Assembly: GCA_035995185.1 (NCBI GenBank)
Contig: DASYKT010000027.1
Location: 212,953 to 276,952 of the forward strand
DNA: 64,000 bases
Origin: DASYKT01 sp035995185
Lineage (GTDB): Bacteria; Acidobacteriota; Blastocatellia; Pyrinomonadales; Pyrinomonadaceae
Direction of reading: 5' to 3'
The position numbers and the translations under genes were made by a program. Shown here one piece after another: positions 15,846 through 23,634 of the stretch. How positions within the stretch are numbered: the stretch's first letter is position 1; each line of letters opens with the position of its first letter. The notes beneath the pieces were generated by a model. It ran no database searches. It was not told the origin of the DNA and saw only the letters and a list, made by a program, of their open reading frames with translations.

Positions 15846-17138
15846 ATGATACCTCGCTACACATTGCCCGAGATGGGCGCGATCTGGTCTGAGCAAAATA
15901 AGTTCCAAAAATGGCTCGATGTCGAAATAGCCGTCTGCGAAGTGCACGCCGAGATGGGAACCATTCCCGCCGAGGCCGTCGCCGAAATAAAAGCCAAAGC
16001 CGCTTTTACGCCTGAGCGCATCAGTGAAATAGAAAAGACCACCGATCACGACGTCATCGCCTTTACCACCAACCTGGCGGAAAACATCGGCGAAGCCGCG
16101 CGCTTCGTTCACTACGGGCTCACTTCGTCAGACGTGGTCGACACCGCCAACGCGCTGCTGCTCAAAGAAGCGTGCGGTGTTTTGCTGGCGAAAGTCGATG
16201 GCCTGTTGGAAGTTCTTAAAAAGCGCGCGCTGGAATTTAAAGACACGCCCCAGATTGGCCGCACGCACGGGATCCACGCGGAGCCGACCTCGTTCGGAAT
16301 GACGTTTGCGCTCTGGTATTCGGAAATGCAGCGTAATAAAGAGCGCCTGATCAAAGCAAAAGATATTGTGTCGGTAGGAAAGATCAGCGGCGCGGTCGGC
16401 GCGTTTGCGCATCTCGACCCGGAGGTCGAAGAGCGCGTCTGCGAAAAGCTGGGGCTTAAAGCGGCGGCTGTTTCAACACAGGTCATCCAGCGCGACCGTT
16501 ACGCCGAATATCTCTGCACGCTGGCGATCGTCGCTGCTTCACTGGAAAAATTCGCGCTGCAGGTGCGCCACTGGCAGCGGACGGAAGTTCGCGAGGCGCA
16601 GGAAAAATTCAAGACCGGGCAGAAAGGTTCTTCGGCGATGCCGCACAAACGCAATCCGATCCTTTCGGAACGCATCTGTGGAATGGCGCGGACCGTCCGG
16701 GCGAATTCCATCGTCGGGTTGGAAAACGTGGCGCTCTGGCACGAACGCGATATTTCGCACAGCTCGGCTGAGCGTATCGTCCTGCCTGATTCTTCCGCGG
16801 CGCTCGATTACATTCTTACCAAAGCCGCCTCGCTGCTCGACAGCCTGGTGGTCTATCCCGAAAGGATGCTGGAAAATATCAACCTGACGCGCGGCCTTGT
16901 TTTTAGCGGCCAGCTGCTTTTGGCGCTGACGCAGAAAGGCGTCTCGCGCGAAGACGCTTATCTTTGGGCGCAGCGGAATGCGATGAAGGTTTGGGACGAA
17001 GGCGGAGAGTTTAGAGAACTGGTAATGAAAGACGCGGACATTTCCTCACGTTTGTCACCAGAGGAAATAGCCCGCGCCTTTGATCTTAAACACTACCTGC
17101 GCAACGTAAGTAAAGTTTTTAAGAGAGTTTTCAGTTAA
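15846..17138 (+). CDS. purB: Adenylosuccinate lyase
   Basis: PurB cleaves SAICAR and adenylosuccinate in purine synthesis. It is a 430-residue member of the fumarase/aspartase superfamily. TTDHDVIAFTTNLAE and HYGLTSSDVVDTA mark the N-terminal region, GRTHGIHAEPTSFG carries a catalytic His, and the signature GQKGSSAMPHKRNP is near residues 259-272. The C-terminal tail from about FDLKHYLRNV differs from a second copy of that segment 596 bases downstream. The present 3' end was therefore probably exchanged when the hicAB segment arrived. The protein appears complete and functional. Confidence 0.95.
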   Translation: MIPRYTLPEMGAIWSEQNKFQKWLDVEIAVCEVHAEMGTIPAEAVAEIKAKAAFTPERISEIEKTTDHDVIAFTTNLAENIGEAARFVHYGLTSSDVVDTANALLLKEACGVLLAKVDGLLEVLKKRALEFKDTPQIGRTHGIHAEPTSFGMTFALWYSEMQRNKERLIKAKDIVSVGKISGAVGAFAHLDPEVEERVCEKLGLKAAAVSTQVIQRDRYAEYLCTLAIVAASLEKFALQVRHWQRTEVREAQEKFKTGQKGSSAMPHKRNPILSERICGMARTVRANSIVGLENVALWHERDISHSSAERIVLPDSSAALDYILTKAASLLDSLVVYPERMLENINLTRGLVFSGQLLLALTQKGVSREDAYLWAQRNAMKVWDEGGEFRELVMKDADISSRLSPEEIARAFDLKHYLRNVSKVFKRVFS

Positions 17139-17350
17139 GCTACTTCTAAGAGAATCGCTCTGGGTTCAGGAAGGGCGATGCCTTTTTCCTGATACGTTTC
17201 GATCATAAGCTCCAGGGCGGTTTGGGCTTCGCGCAACGCTTCCTCATGAGTTTCTCCAAACGCGGACAAGCCGGAGAATTCAGCACACGTGGCAACATAT
17301 GCCTGATCTTCTTCACTCCAAAAAATCTGGAAGGTATATTTATTTTTCAT
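17135..17350 (-). CDS. hicB: HicB-family antitoxin
   Basis: A 71-residue HicB-like protein with the partial RNase H-like fold: YTFQIFWSEEDQAYVATCAEFSGLSAFGETHEEALREAQTALELMIE, the typical xSxxGxTxEEAL pattern. It lacks a separate DNA-binding domain, as in the short HicB class, and should bind and neutralise the upstream toxin. Its ATG lies within the end of hicA (11-base overlap), so translation is coupled. Its stop overlaps the purB stop region by four bases from the opposite strand. Confidence 0.88.
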   Translation of the reverse strand: MKNKYTFQIFWSEEDQAYVATCAEFSGLSAFGETHEEALREAQTALELMIETYQEKGIALPEPRAILLEVA

Positions 17351-17597
17351 TTCTGATAAGCAAGATCGCTCTCAATAGTTGTTTTAACTGATAAGGCTTT
17401 GCGTTTCCGCGAAAATTCTGAAAATTCATCAACCGATTTTGCTCAAGTGTTAAAGATGAATTTTCATAGATCACGTGCGAGCCTTTTTGTCTTCGAAATT
17501 CAAATCCGAAACATTCAGCTAACTGACAGATCTCATAAAAGCCGAAATTATTGGGCGAATTTCTCGCTTTCTCAAGCAGTTTATCACATTTATTCAT
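17340..17597 (-). CDS. hicA: HicA-family mRNA interferase toxin
   Basis: An 85-residue HicA/YcfA-like protein with a double-stranded RNA-binding-like fold. The core FGFEFRRQKGSHVIYENSS contains the conserved Gly-Ser-His with the catalytic histidine. The family cleaves mRNA when free of HicB. The protein is somewhat longer than the smallest HicA (about 60 residues) and has an N-terminal NKCDKLLEKARNSP helix. ATG 17597 is chosen over the TTG at 17603. A 38-bp perfect palindrome (17603-17640) lies directly upstream and may be the operator. The gene lies inside a duplicated purB end. Confidence 0.85.
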   Translation of the reverse strand: MNKCDKLLEKARNSPNNFGFYEICQLAECFGFEFRRQKGSHVIYENSSLTLEQNRLMNFQNFRGNAKPYQLKQLLRAILLIRNEK

Positions 17598-17602
17598 CGC
17601 CA

Positions 17603-17640
17603 ATTAAAATAGCGAGAACACAAGTCCTCGCTATTTTAAT
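17603..17640. promoter_or_regulatory. Perfect palindrome upstream of hicA
   Basis: ATTAAAATAGCGAG (17603-17616) and its exact complement CTCGCTATTTTAAT (17627-17640) flank a 10-base loop. It lies five bases before the hicA ATG, fitting an autoregulatory operator or a 5' hairpin that blocks translation. A terminator role for incoming transcription is also possible. Confidence 0.6.
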
Positions 17641-17665
17641 AACGACGTTTCACGAGCGAGGGAGT

Positions 17666-17740
17666 GCCCGCGTCTTTGATCTTAAACACTACCTGCGCAA
17701 CGTTGATAAAGTGTACGCAAGAGTTTTTGGCCCGGTTTAG
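17666..17740 (+). pseudogene. Displaced 3' end of purB
   Basis: Positions 17666-17703 repeat the purB end at 17070-17107 with one mismatch in 38 bases. The copy continues in frame as NVDKVYARVFGPV and a stop. It has no start and is cut off from the rest of purB by hicAB. It looks like the original C-terminus of PurB, left behind by insertion of the 596-base segment. Confidence 0.8.
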
Positions 17741-18156
17741 TTAGACCATTGATCAGCCAGGTTGCCGATGATCGGAAGCTTGAAGATCTGGCCCTGGAAA
17801 GCTTTGACGGCGCAGAAAATGATCGCGATCAAAACACCCAAGCCAAATATCAAATAGATGATGCTGACAAGCCCCATACTGCCGGCCGCTGCGGCCCCGC
17901 TGCCTGTAGCCGAAGCGCCCCCGATAAGTATCGCAGTCAAAATATTCAGAACTATTGCGATCACAAAACAGGAAACGGACAAAAGAATCGATTGAAACGC
18001 GTGAAAACGGGGCAGTTTATTTGTTTTATCCGTTACCACAACGATAATGCTGTATATCAGGCCCAAGGCACAGATAATATTTCCGACATAACAGATCAAA
18101 GCTCCAACGTTATTGTCCAAGCCGAGTGCAGTTTTACCTGCAGGGTTATTTTCCAT
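17737..18156 (-). CDS. DUF4870-type membrane protein
   Basis: A 139-residue protein with three to four membrane segments: LICYVGNIICALGLIYSIIVVV, FQSILLSVSCFVIAIVLNILTAILIGG and LVSIIYLIFGLGVLIAIIFCAV. It starts with the family's NVGALICYVG pattern and has the FHAFQS motif typical of DUF4870/TIC20-like small membrane proteins. A Gly/Ala-rich loop (GGASATGSGAAAAGS) joins the middle segments. The function of the family is not established. The ribosome-binding site is AAGGAG. It is antisense to and convergent with the displaced purB end. Confidence 0.8.
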   Translation of the reverse strand: MENNPAGKTALGLDNNVGALICYVGNIICALGLIYSIIVVVTDKTNKLPRFHAFQSILLSVSCFVIAIVLNILTAILIGGASATGSGAAAAGSMGLVSIIYLIFGLGVLIAIIFCAVKAFQGQIFKLPIIGNLADQWSN

Positions 18157-18285
18157 TTCTAATTCTCCTTCTGAAGAGTCAAGTGTAATTTTAAACAGAA
18201 TAATTTCTTAAAGATGACGAAATAGTATACCAATAATTGCATAAGAACAAGAGATTTATCAACGTTTTTGAGGTAAGATAAGGAA

Positions 18286-18531
18286 ATGAAGGCAAAAGTT
18301 TATGTAAATCTGAAGCCGAGCGTCCTCGACCCGCAAGGTAAGGCCATCCAGCATTCGGTCGAACTGCTCGGTTTTGACAAAATAGTTGACGTCAGGCAGG
18401 GCAAATTTTTCGAAATATCTTTAGATTCAGGAGTTTCCGAGTCAGAAGCGGCCGCCGCGGCGGAAAAGATCGCCAAAGACGTCCTGGCCAATCCGGTAAT
18501 TGAAGACTATAGAGTAGAAATAGTTTCTTAA
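18286..18531 (+). CDS. purS: Phosphoribosylformylglycinamidine synthase subunit PurS
   Basis: PurS is the small structural subunit of the three-part FGAM synthase (PurS-PurQ-PurL), which converts FGAR to FGAM in purine synthesis. The 81-residue protein begins KAKVYVNLKPSVLDPQGKAI and has the internal GFDKIVDVRQGKFFEI strand pair, both characteristic. PurQ follows after a 70-base repeat-containing spacer. PurL is not in the window. Confidence 0.95.
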   Translation: MKAKVYVNLKPSVLDPQGKAIQHSVELLGFDKIVDVRQGKFFEISLDSGVSESEAAAAAEKIAKDVLANPVIEDYRVEIVS

Positions 18532-18600
18532 GTGAGCAGTGGCAATAGGCAGTTTGCAGGAATACTGCACTGCTTACTGCTGCCGCCTATCGCATACTGA
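18532..18600. repeat. Heptamer-like hairpin between purS and purQ
   Basis: A left arm GCAGTGGCAATAGGCAGTTT faces 7-bp units such as CTTACTG, CTGCCGC, CTATCGC. It fills the spacer within the purSQ operon and could adjust relative expression of the two subunits. Confidence 0.45.
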
Positions 18601-18601
18601 T

Positions 18602-19303
18602 ATGAAGTTTGGAGTTATTGTTTTTCCCGGTTCAAATTGTGACCACGACGCCTATCACGCGGTATCGAAATACGTGGGACAGCCGGTTGATTTTATCTGG
18701 CATAGAGACACGGATCTTAGCAGTTACGATGCGGTGATCGTCCCGGGCGGATTTTCCTACGGCGATTACCTGCGCGCGGGCGCCCTGGCGAGATTTTCGC
18801 CCGTCATGCAATCAGTCAAAAAATTTGCCGCGGAAGGTAAATTCGTTTTCGGCATCTGCAACGGTTTTCAGATCCTTTGCGAAGCGGGACTTTTACCGGG
18901 CGCGCTGATGCGCAATCGCGGTCTGCACTTTGTCTGCCGGCACGTCAATATCAAGGTCGAAAATAACGACACGCCTTATACCAGCGAGATCGCGGGCGAA
19001 AAAGTTCTTTCTATCCCGGTCGCGCATGCCGAGGGAAATTACGTCTGCGACGACGAAACTTTTAGTCAACTGGAAGAAAACGGCCAGATAGTTTTTCGCT
19101 ATTGCGATGAAACCGGCGAGATAACCGATGAAGCGAATCCTAACGGCGCGCGCGCGAATATTGCGGGAATTTGTAATCTCAACAGGAATGTTTTAGGTAT
19201 GATGCCGCACCCGGAAAGGGCCTGCGAAGAACTGCTCGGCTCAACCGACGGACGGGGAATTTTCAGCTCGCTGACCAAGGCGATTGCCGCAAGTTCGCAT
19301 TAA
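18602..19303 (+). CDS. purQ: Phosphoribosylformylglycinamidine synthase, glutamine amidotransferase subunit
   Basis: PurQ releases ammonia from glutamine for the PurL synthase. The 233-residue class I amidotransferase has nucleophile Cys86 in FGICNGFQ and the partner His/Glu in MMPHPERACEE near the C-terminus. FPGSNCDHD and VPGGFSYGDYLRAGALA are typical of PurQ. The ATG at 18602 fits family N-termini; an in-frame extension back to 18539 runs through repeat sequence and is rejected. Confidence 0.95.
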   Translation: MKFGVIVFPGSNCDHDAYHAVSKYVGQPVDFIWHRDTDLSSYDAVIVPGGFSYGDYLRAGALARFSPVMQSVKKFAAEGKFVFGICNGFQILCEAGLLPGALMRNRGLHFVCRHVNIKVENNDTPYTSEIAGEKVLSIPVAHAEGNYVCDDETFSQLEENGQIVFRYCDETGEITDEANPNGARANIAGICNLNRNVLGMMPHPERACEELLGSTDGRGIFSSLTKAIAASSH

Positions 19304-19315
19304 GACATTATGGAG

Positions 19316-19465
19316 CGCGGGCATCCCTGCCCGCATTCATTTCGAGAACCACCCCGTCACGCTACGCGTGCCACCCCTCCCCGATATAGCATGGGCGTAA
19401 GGAGGGGAGCTTAAACCCGGTCGCTACCGCTTCGGGTTCTGACCTCATACCCGAGGGTACTGTTA
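19316..19465. repeat. Palindromic intergenic element, copy 1 (CCACCCCGTCA family)
   Basis: Contains ACCACCCCGTCACGCTACGC, CCACCCCTCC, GGAGGGGAGCTTA, ACCCGGTCGCTACC and GGGTTCTGACCTCA. A related copy lies at 46226-46399 with the same blocks. The spacer otherwise has no gene. Confidence 0.65.
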
Positions 19466-19475
19466 ATTTTATTAA

Positions 19476-20483
19476 CTACAATTCCTTAACAACTAAACCT
19501 TCCGGCGCTAAAGTCCACTTCAGAACTTCGCAGCCTTCCATTGCCGCTAATGCTGCTTCCACTTCGTCGCGTCGGCCTTCTTCGCAATAAAAAGCTATGC
19601 AGCCGCCGCCGCCCGCGCCGCACACTTTGGCGGCGATCGCACCATTAGCCAAAGCGGCCTCGATCAGCTCATCCATATGCGAAGTAGTGATATTCGGCGA
19701 AAGGCGTTTGCGCAGCGGGTAGGACTTTTTCAAAATTTCTCCGACGTGGTCCCATTCGTTCATCAGCAGCGCTTCACGCAGCTCGAGCGAGCCGTCGCGG
19801 ATGCCTTCGAAGATGTCGAAGAGCTCCGGGTCGCCGTCGATATGGCGTTTGGTTATTTCCCAGTTATTCGTGCCTGAATTGCGCGGCTCGCCCGTGTAGC
19901 AAACAGCCATCCGGCTTTCCAGCATCGCCGTATCGGTCGCCAAAGCCTCGCGGCGAAAACCGTCCGGGCGGAAATGAATGCAGGACAGCCCGCCGTATTG
20001 CGCCGAGTAGTAATCCTGAAAACCCGCCGGCACGCGGATGACCTGTGTTTCTATGCTGGAAGCGATCGGGATGAACTCGTCCTCTTTGTAGCGATCGCCC
20101 AGCAAACGGTTCAGCGCGCCGACACAGGCGATGTTAAGGGTCGAAGAACCCGCCAGGCCGGCCCCCGCCGGGGCTTCCGATTCGGTGATCATATGCAGGC
20201 CGGTTTCGGGTTTGAAAAAGTAAACAAGCTTGGAGAGTAATTCCAGCCGCGGCTCGTGCGCGAGTTCGTGAAAATGATCGAGATCGGTTTCGAATTTTAC
20301 GCCGCGGTCGATCGATTCGAGAATTATTTTGCTGTCGTCGCGCGTTTCGATACGGCAATGCGCGCGCAGGCTGATGGCGAAATTAACGGTCGCCGCGCCT
20401 TCGTGAAAAAGAAAAAGGGGCGGAATGTCGATAGTGCCTCCGGCCAGATCGACCCGCGTTGGAGCAGATGATTCGATTATCAT
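19476..20483 (-). CDS. GHMP-family sugar kinase
   Basis: A 335-residue GHMP kinase that phosphorylates a sugar or related alcohol. The N-terminal substrate region APTRVDLAGGTIDIPPL is followed by the ATP-binding loop PAGAGLAGSSTLNIA and the C-terminal GAGGGGCIAFY motif. The Asp-Leu-Ala-Gly-Gly substrate motif resembles the heptose-7-phosphate kinase HddA and fucose/galactose kinase groups. The specific substrate is undecided. No other heptose or nucleotide-sugar gene is adjacent. A palindromic element lies just upstream. Confidence 0.85.
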   Translation of the reverse strand: MIIESSAPTRVDLAGGTIDIPPLFLFHEGAATVNFAISLRAHCRIETRDDSKIILESIDRGVKFETDLDHFHELAHEPRLELLSKLVYFFKPETGLHMITESEAPAGAGLAGSSTLNIACVGALNRLLGDRYKEDEFIPIASSIETQVIRVPAGFQDYYSAQYGGLSCIHFRPDGFRREALATDTAMLESRMAVCYTGEPRNSGTNNWEITKRHIDGDPELFDIFEGIRDGSLELREALLMNEWDHVGEILKKSYPLRKRLSPNITTSHMDELIEAALANGAIAAKVCGAGGGGCIAFYCEEGRRDEVEAALAAMEGCEVLKWTLAPEGLVVKEL

Positions 20484-20513
20484 AAAGTCTTTTTTGAATT
20501 AATGCGCCGATAT

Positions 20514-20609
20514 GTAGCGCCGCCGTCCCGGCGGCTGTCCTGACGGCGTCAGGTCTTTTTTTGCGCGGGCGGGACGCCCGCACGACAGCCAGCGAGACGC
20601 TGGCGCTAC
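20514..20609. repeat. Palindromic intergenic element, copy 2 (GTAGCGCC family)
   Basis: Reverse-complement-oriented homologue of 5761-5861: the order is GCCGTCCCGGCGGCTGTCC, a central T-run, GCGCGGGCGGGACGCC, then ACAGCCAGCGAGACGCTGGC. It lies between the GHMP kinase start and the DedA gene stop. Confidence 0.8.
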
Positions 20610-20624
20610 TTATAAAACAAATAA

Positions 20625-21410
20625 CTAATCTTTTTCCGCGCCAATCCTATCCGAAGGGGAAGCCTTGGCCGATGAAGCGGCAGGCTTGTTTTCCTGCGGA
20701 TCGGCACTTTCCTGTTCTTTTGGATCTTTTGAATTTGACGCCTGGGTCAAGTGAAGCTTTTCCTGAATATTTTCCGAGACAGCGTGAAGTTTTTCCTCTA
20801 TCTCGTGAATAGTTTCGGGGTTGGCGCTTTCCACTTTTTTCGAAAGCCAGAATCTTTCCAGCAGGTAAAACCCGACCACGCCGAATACGATGATACCCAG
20901 CAGCACAAAACCTATCTGCTGGAAATCGCCGATGATCCCCGTAATGGCCCCGCCAAAGAAATAACCCGTCGTGCTCAGGATCAGCGCCCAGATCGAGCAG
21001 CTCAGAAGATCGGTATAAAGAAAACGCCAAAACGGCATTTTACCGACGCCCGTGGAAATACACATGGCCGCCCGGATACCGTAAATGTACTTGGAAATGA
21101 CCAGGGCATAGCCGCCGAATTTTTCCACCAATTTTTCAATACGCGGCTGCGAACGCTGGTACCACTTGAAGCTTTTGATCGTTTTGGCAAACACGCGGCC
21201 GATCAGGTATCCGATCGAGTCGCCGACAACGCCGCCTGCTATTCCCGCTCCCAGCACTTTGAAAAAACTGCCCGTGCCAAAAAAACCGCTGTTGGCCATG
21301 GCGCCCGCCAGAAGCAAAGTAATATCACCTTCGATCATGCACAGGCCGAAGACGGCAAAAATACCATAGAGGTCAATTATTGCTTGTATTTGTTGAAGCG
21401 GATTTTCCAT
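20625..21410 (-). CDS. DedA-family (VTT-domain) membrane protein
   Basis: A 261-residue integral membrane protein. The DedA/SNARE-associated domain shows EGDITLLLAGAMANSGFFG, GDSIGYLIGRVFAK and the signature FGGYALVISKYIYGIRAAMCISTGVGKMPFWRF. Several hydrophobic segments follow. DedA proteins are membrane transport or lipid-scramblase-like proteins linked to envelope lipid recycling and proton-motive-force homeostasis. The C-terminal 60 residues are charged and Pro/Ser-rich, probably a disordered cytoplasmic tail. It reads away from the ROK kinase gene. Confidence 0.9.
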   Translation of the reverse strand: MENPLQQIQAIIDLYGIFAVFGLCMIEGDITLLLAGAMANSGFFGTGSFFKVLGAGIAGGVVGDSIGYLIGRVFAKTIKSFKWYQRSQPRIEKLVEKFGGYALVISKYIYGIRAAMCISTGVGKMPFWRFLYTDLLSCSIWALILSTTGYFFGGAITGIIGDFQQIGFVLLGIIVFGVVGFYLLERFWLSKKVESANPETIHEIEEKLHAVSENIQEKLHLTQASNSKDPKEQESADPQENKPAASSAKASPSDRIGAEKD

Positions 21411-21659
21411 TTATGAAAGCCGAATGAGATAACAGTATGACAGAGTAACCATCTGAAGCGATGTAGTCAAAACTATACCAACTGCCAGAACCTGAGATTT
21501 CCTAAAATGCATATCATAAATTATAGGACAAAAAGAGTATGAATGACGGAAATTTTTTGCAAAAGTCCTTATTTGACAGTTCATTGGACTGTGCATAGAA
21601 TCACTCTAGTTTCCTTTCTGATGTCTCGCATGTGGGCGCGGCCGTCGTAATTAAAAATA

Positions 21660-22580
21660 ATGACTGGATCAGGCGAAAAAACTGGAACCATGATCGGGGT
21701 TGAGCTTTCCGGCGACGTCCTGCGTGGCGTAATTCTTACCGCTGACGGCACAATAGCCGACAGTATCGAGACCCCCGTTTCCCAAAGCGGAGAACGTCTC
21801 ACCCAATTAGCAGAATTTATCAACGGGCTTAAACCGCGGGCGCCGGAAGCCGCCTGTGTCGGGGTGGCCGTGCCGGGCCTGGTAGAAATGAGATCGGGCC
21901 GGGTGGCGCTTTCCAGGCATTTGCCTGAGAACGAAAGCCTCAATATGGCGCAGGAAGTATCACAGGCCACCGGGCTTAAAATAAATCTCGAGAACGACGC
22001 CAACGCGGCTGCTTATGCCGAATACAAGTTCGGCGCGGGTCGCGGCGCGAAAGATATGTTTTACGTCACGCTGGGCAAAGGCGTCGGCGGCGCGCTTATT
22101 CTGGACGGCAAATTATGGCACGGAGCATCGGGTTTCGCCGGGGAATTCGGTTATGTGACCATCAATTCCGAGGGCCTGAGAGTTGAAGACATGGCCTCGG
22201 CCGATAATATCGTACGGCGAACCAAAGACAGGCTGCACCAGGACAGCACAACATCCCTGCAAAAGATCGCGGAAGAAAATTTAAAATTGGCCGATATCGT
22301 CGACGCGGCGAATAATGACGACGATTTTGCCAACATGATGCTCGAACGCACCGGGATGTTCGTCGGCACGGCTGTCGCCAGCGTGATCAACCTGCTGAAT
22401 ATCGAACGCGTGGTGATGGGCGGCGAAGTGATGGCGGCCGGAACTCCTGTGATTAAAGGGGTTACCGATAGAGCGAGAGAATTTTCATTTGCGCCCGGCT
22501 TTGAAGGCACCAATATCGTGGCCGGGGAATTAGGGAAAAATGCCGCCGCTATCGGCGCCGCGCTTTTGTCCTGCGCCTAA
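21660..22580 (+). CDS. ROK-family protein, probable sugar kinase lacking the zinc motif
   Basis: A 306-residue ROK-family protein. The ATP-binding region near the start (MIGVELSGDVLRGVILTADG), VGVAVPGLV, ENDANAAAYAEYKFGAGRG and TLGKGVGGALILDGKLWHGASGFAGEFGY support the call. The usual Cys-x-Cys-Gly-x2-Gly-Cys zinc cluster after the Gly-Glu-Phe-Gly segment is absent. This also occurs in some ROK glucokinases. No DNA-binding domain is present, so a kinase is likelier than a repressor. The initiator could be 21660 or the ATG at 21690. The spacer 21411-21659 between this gene and dedA shows no clear gene. Confidence 0.85.
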   Translation: MTGSGEKTGTMIGVELSGDVLRGVILTADGTIADSIETPVSQSGERLTQLAEFINGLKPRAPEAACVGVAVPGLVEMRSGRVALSRHLPENESLNMAQEVSQATGLKINLENDANAAAYAEYKFGAGRGAKDMFYVTLGKGVGGALILDGKLWHGASGFAGEFGYVTINSEGLRVEDMASADNIVRRTKDRLHQDSTTSLQKIAEENLKLADIVDAANNDDDFANMMLERTGMFVGTAVASVINLLNIERVVMGGEVMAAGTPVIKGVTDRAREFSFAPGFEGTNIVAGELGKNAAAIGAALLSCA

Positions 22581-22918
22581 GGTGATAAAACCTGATCTGT
22601 TTTTATTAGCCACGAATTACACAAATAGCACGAATTAAAAAATTCTATACGTAGGATCTGTGGCTTGATAGGCAAGGTTAAATAAAACTTAATTTCATTG
22701 ATGAGCAAATCTTATTTTGTGAAAACTTGCACACATACCGGAAAAATTATATTTCTTAACCGGAGTAATTGAAAATTCTGTACAGAGTAAGTTATTCTGA
22801 ACATAGGTCTTATTTTACAAAATTGAATATTCATCTGCTCAGAGTGATCTTCTATCTCTCTGTTGAGGGGAAAATGTAGTTTTTCGCAATAAAGCTTATT
22901 GTGAAAGTTGAGAAAGCG
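22581..22918. other. Gene-free AT-rich leader of the act operon
   Basis: A 338-base stretch without a supported gene between the ROK gene and actA. It holds one short nonamer arm (GCCACGAAT, TACACAAAT, AGCACGAAT at about 22609-22638). The remainder is AT-rich and is the likely promoter region of the respiratory operon, but no promoter could be assigned confidently. Confidence 0.5.
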
Positions 22919-23578
22919 ATGGCTCAAGTATTTCACCGCAGTGCAAATAACATTGCCAAGGCCAGTATCGTGGCCGCTGTTTTGTTAGGCGGAGTTGCTT
23001 TTTTTGTGGTTACCCAGATCGCCCGTTCGTCCTATGTAACGGGGCGGTATCTGGAAAAGCAGCAGCCCATTCAATTCAGTCATAAACACCACGTCGGCGA
23101 CGACGGCATAGATTGCCGTTATTGCCACACATCGGTCGAAACCTCGTCTTCAGCAGGGCTGCCGCCCACCCAAACTTGTATGAACTGTCACAGCCAGATC
23201 TGGTCTGACAGCCCTTACCTGGAACCGGTGCGCGCGAGCTTTCGCGAGAATAAACCCATTGAGTGGGAAAGAGTTCACGACCTTCCGGAATACGTCTATT
23301 TCAATCACAGCATTCACGTTAATAAGGGCGTAGGATGCTCGACCTGCCACGGCAAGGTCGATGAAATGGCCAGCGTGTTTATGGAAAATACGCTGCAGAT
23401 GGAGTGGTGTATCTCTTGTCACAAGGACCCGTCGCAGTTTATCCGGCCCAAGGGCGAGGTTTATAACATGTCCTGGAACGATAGCGATATCGGGCCGAAA
23501 GAGCGGGAAGAGCTTAAAGACGAATACAAGATCCGCAGCCGGCAGCAGCTGACCAGCTGCTCGACCTGTCACAGGTAG
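22919..23578 (+). CDS. actA: Alternative Complex III pentahaem cytochrome subunit ActA
   Basis: A 219-residue membrane-anchored cytochrome of the quinol:cytochrome c oxidoreductase ACIII. One N-terminal membrane helix (SIVAAVLLGGVAFFVVTQIA) is followed by five CxxCH haem sites at residues 66-70, 87-91, 140-144, 164-168 and 214-218, matching ActA. His-rich FSHKHHVGDDG and FNHSIHVNKG supply likely distal ligands. It should accept electrons from the ActB Fe-S clusters and pass them on to monohaem cytochrome. The ATG at 22919 is preferred to an upstream GTG at 22901. Confidence 0.93.
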   Translation: MAQVFHRSANNIAKASIVAAVLLGGVAFFVVTQIARSSYVTGRYLEKQQPIQFSHKHHVGDDGIDCRYCHTSVETSSSAGLPPTQTCMNCHSQIWSDSPYLEPVRASFRENKPIEWERVHDLPEYVYFNHSIHVNKGVGCSTCHGKVDEMASVFMENTLQMEWCISCHKDPSQFIRPKGEVYNMSWNDSDIGPKEREELKDEYKIRSRQQLTSCSTCHR

Positions 23579-23634
23579 TTTGGTCACCGGTAACTGTTAG
23601 TAAATTTGGAGAAGAGTTAAGGAATCAGAAAACG

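Noticed and set aside
17603..17640. Terminator of purB or hicAB
   Set aside because: It lies just upstream of hicA, and the hicAB transcript runs away from it; an operator or leader hairpin is a better fit.
17399..17740. Plus-strand open frame across hicA into the displaced purB end
   Set aside because: It is antisense to hicA and only its last 25 codons make sense, as the former purB end.
18539..18601. N-terminal extension of PurQ
   Set aside because: The extension translates the repeat spacer; PurQ proteins begin at MKFGVIVFPGSN.
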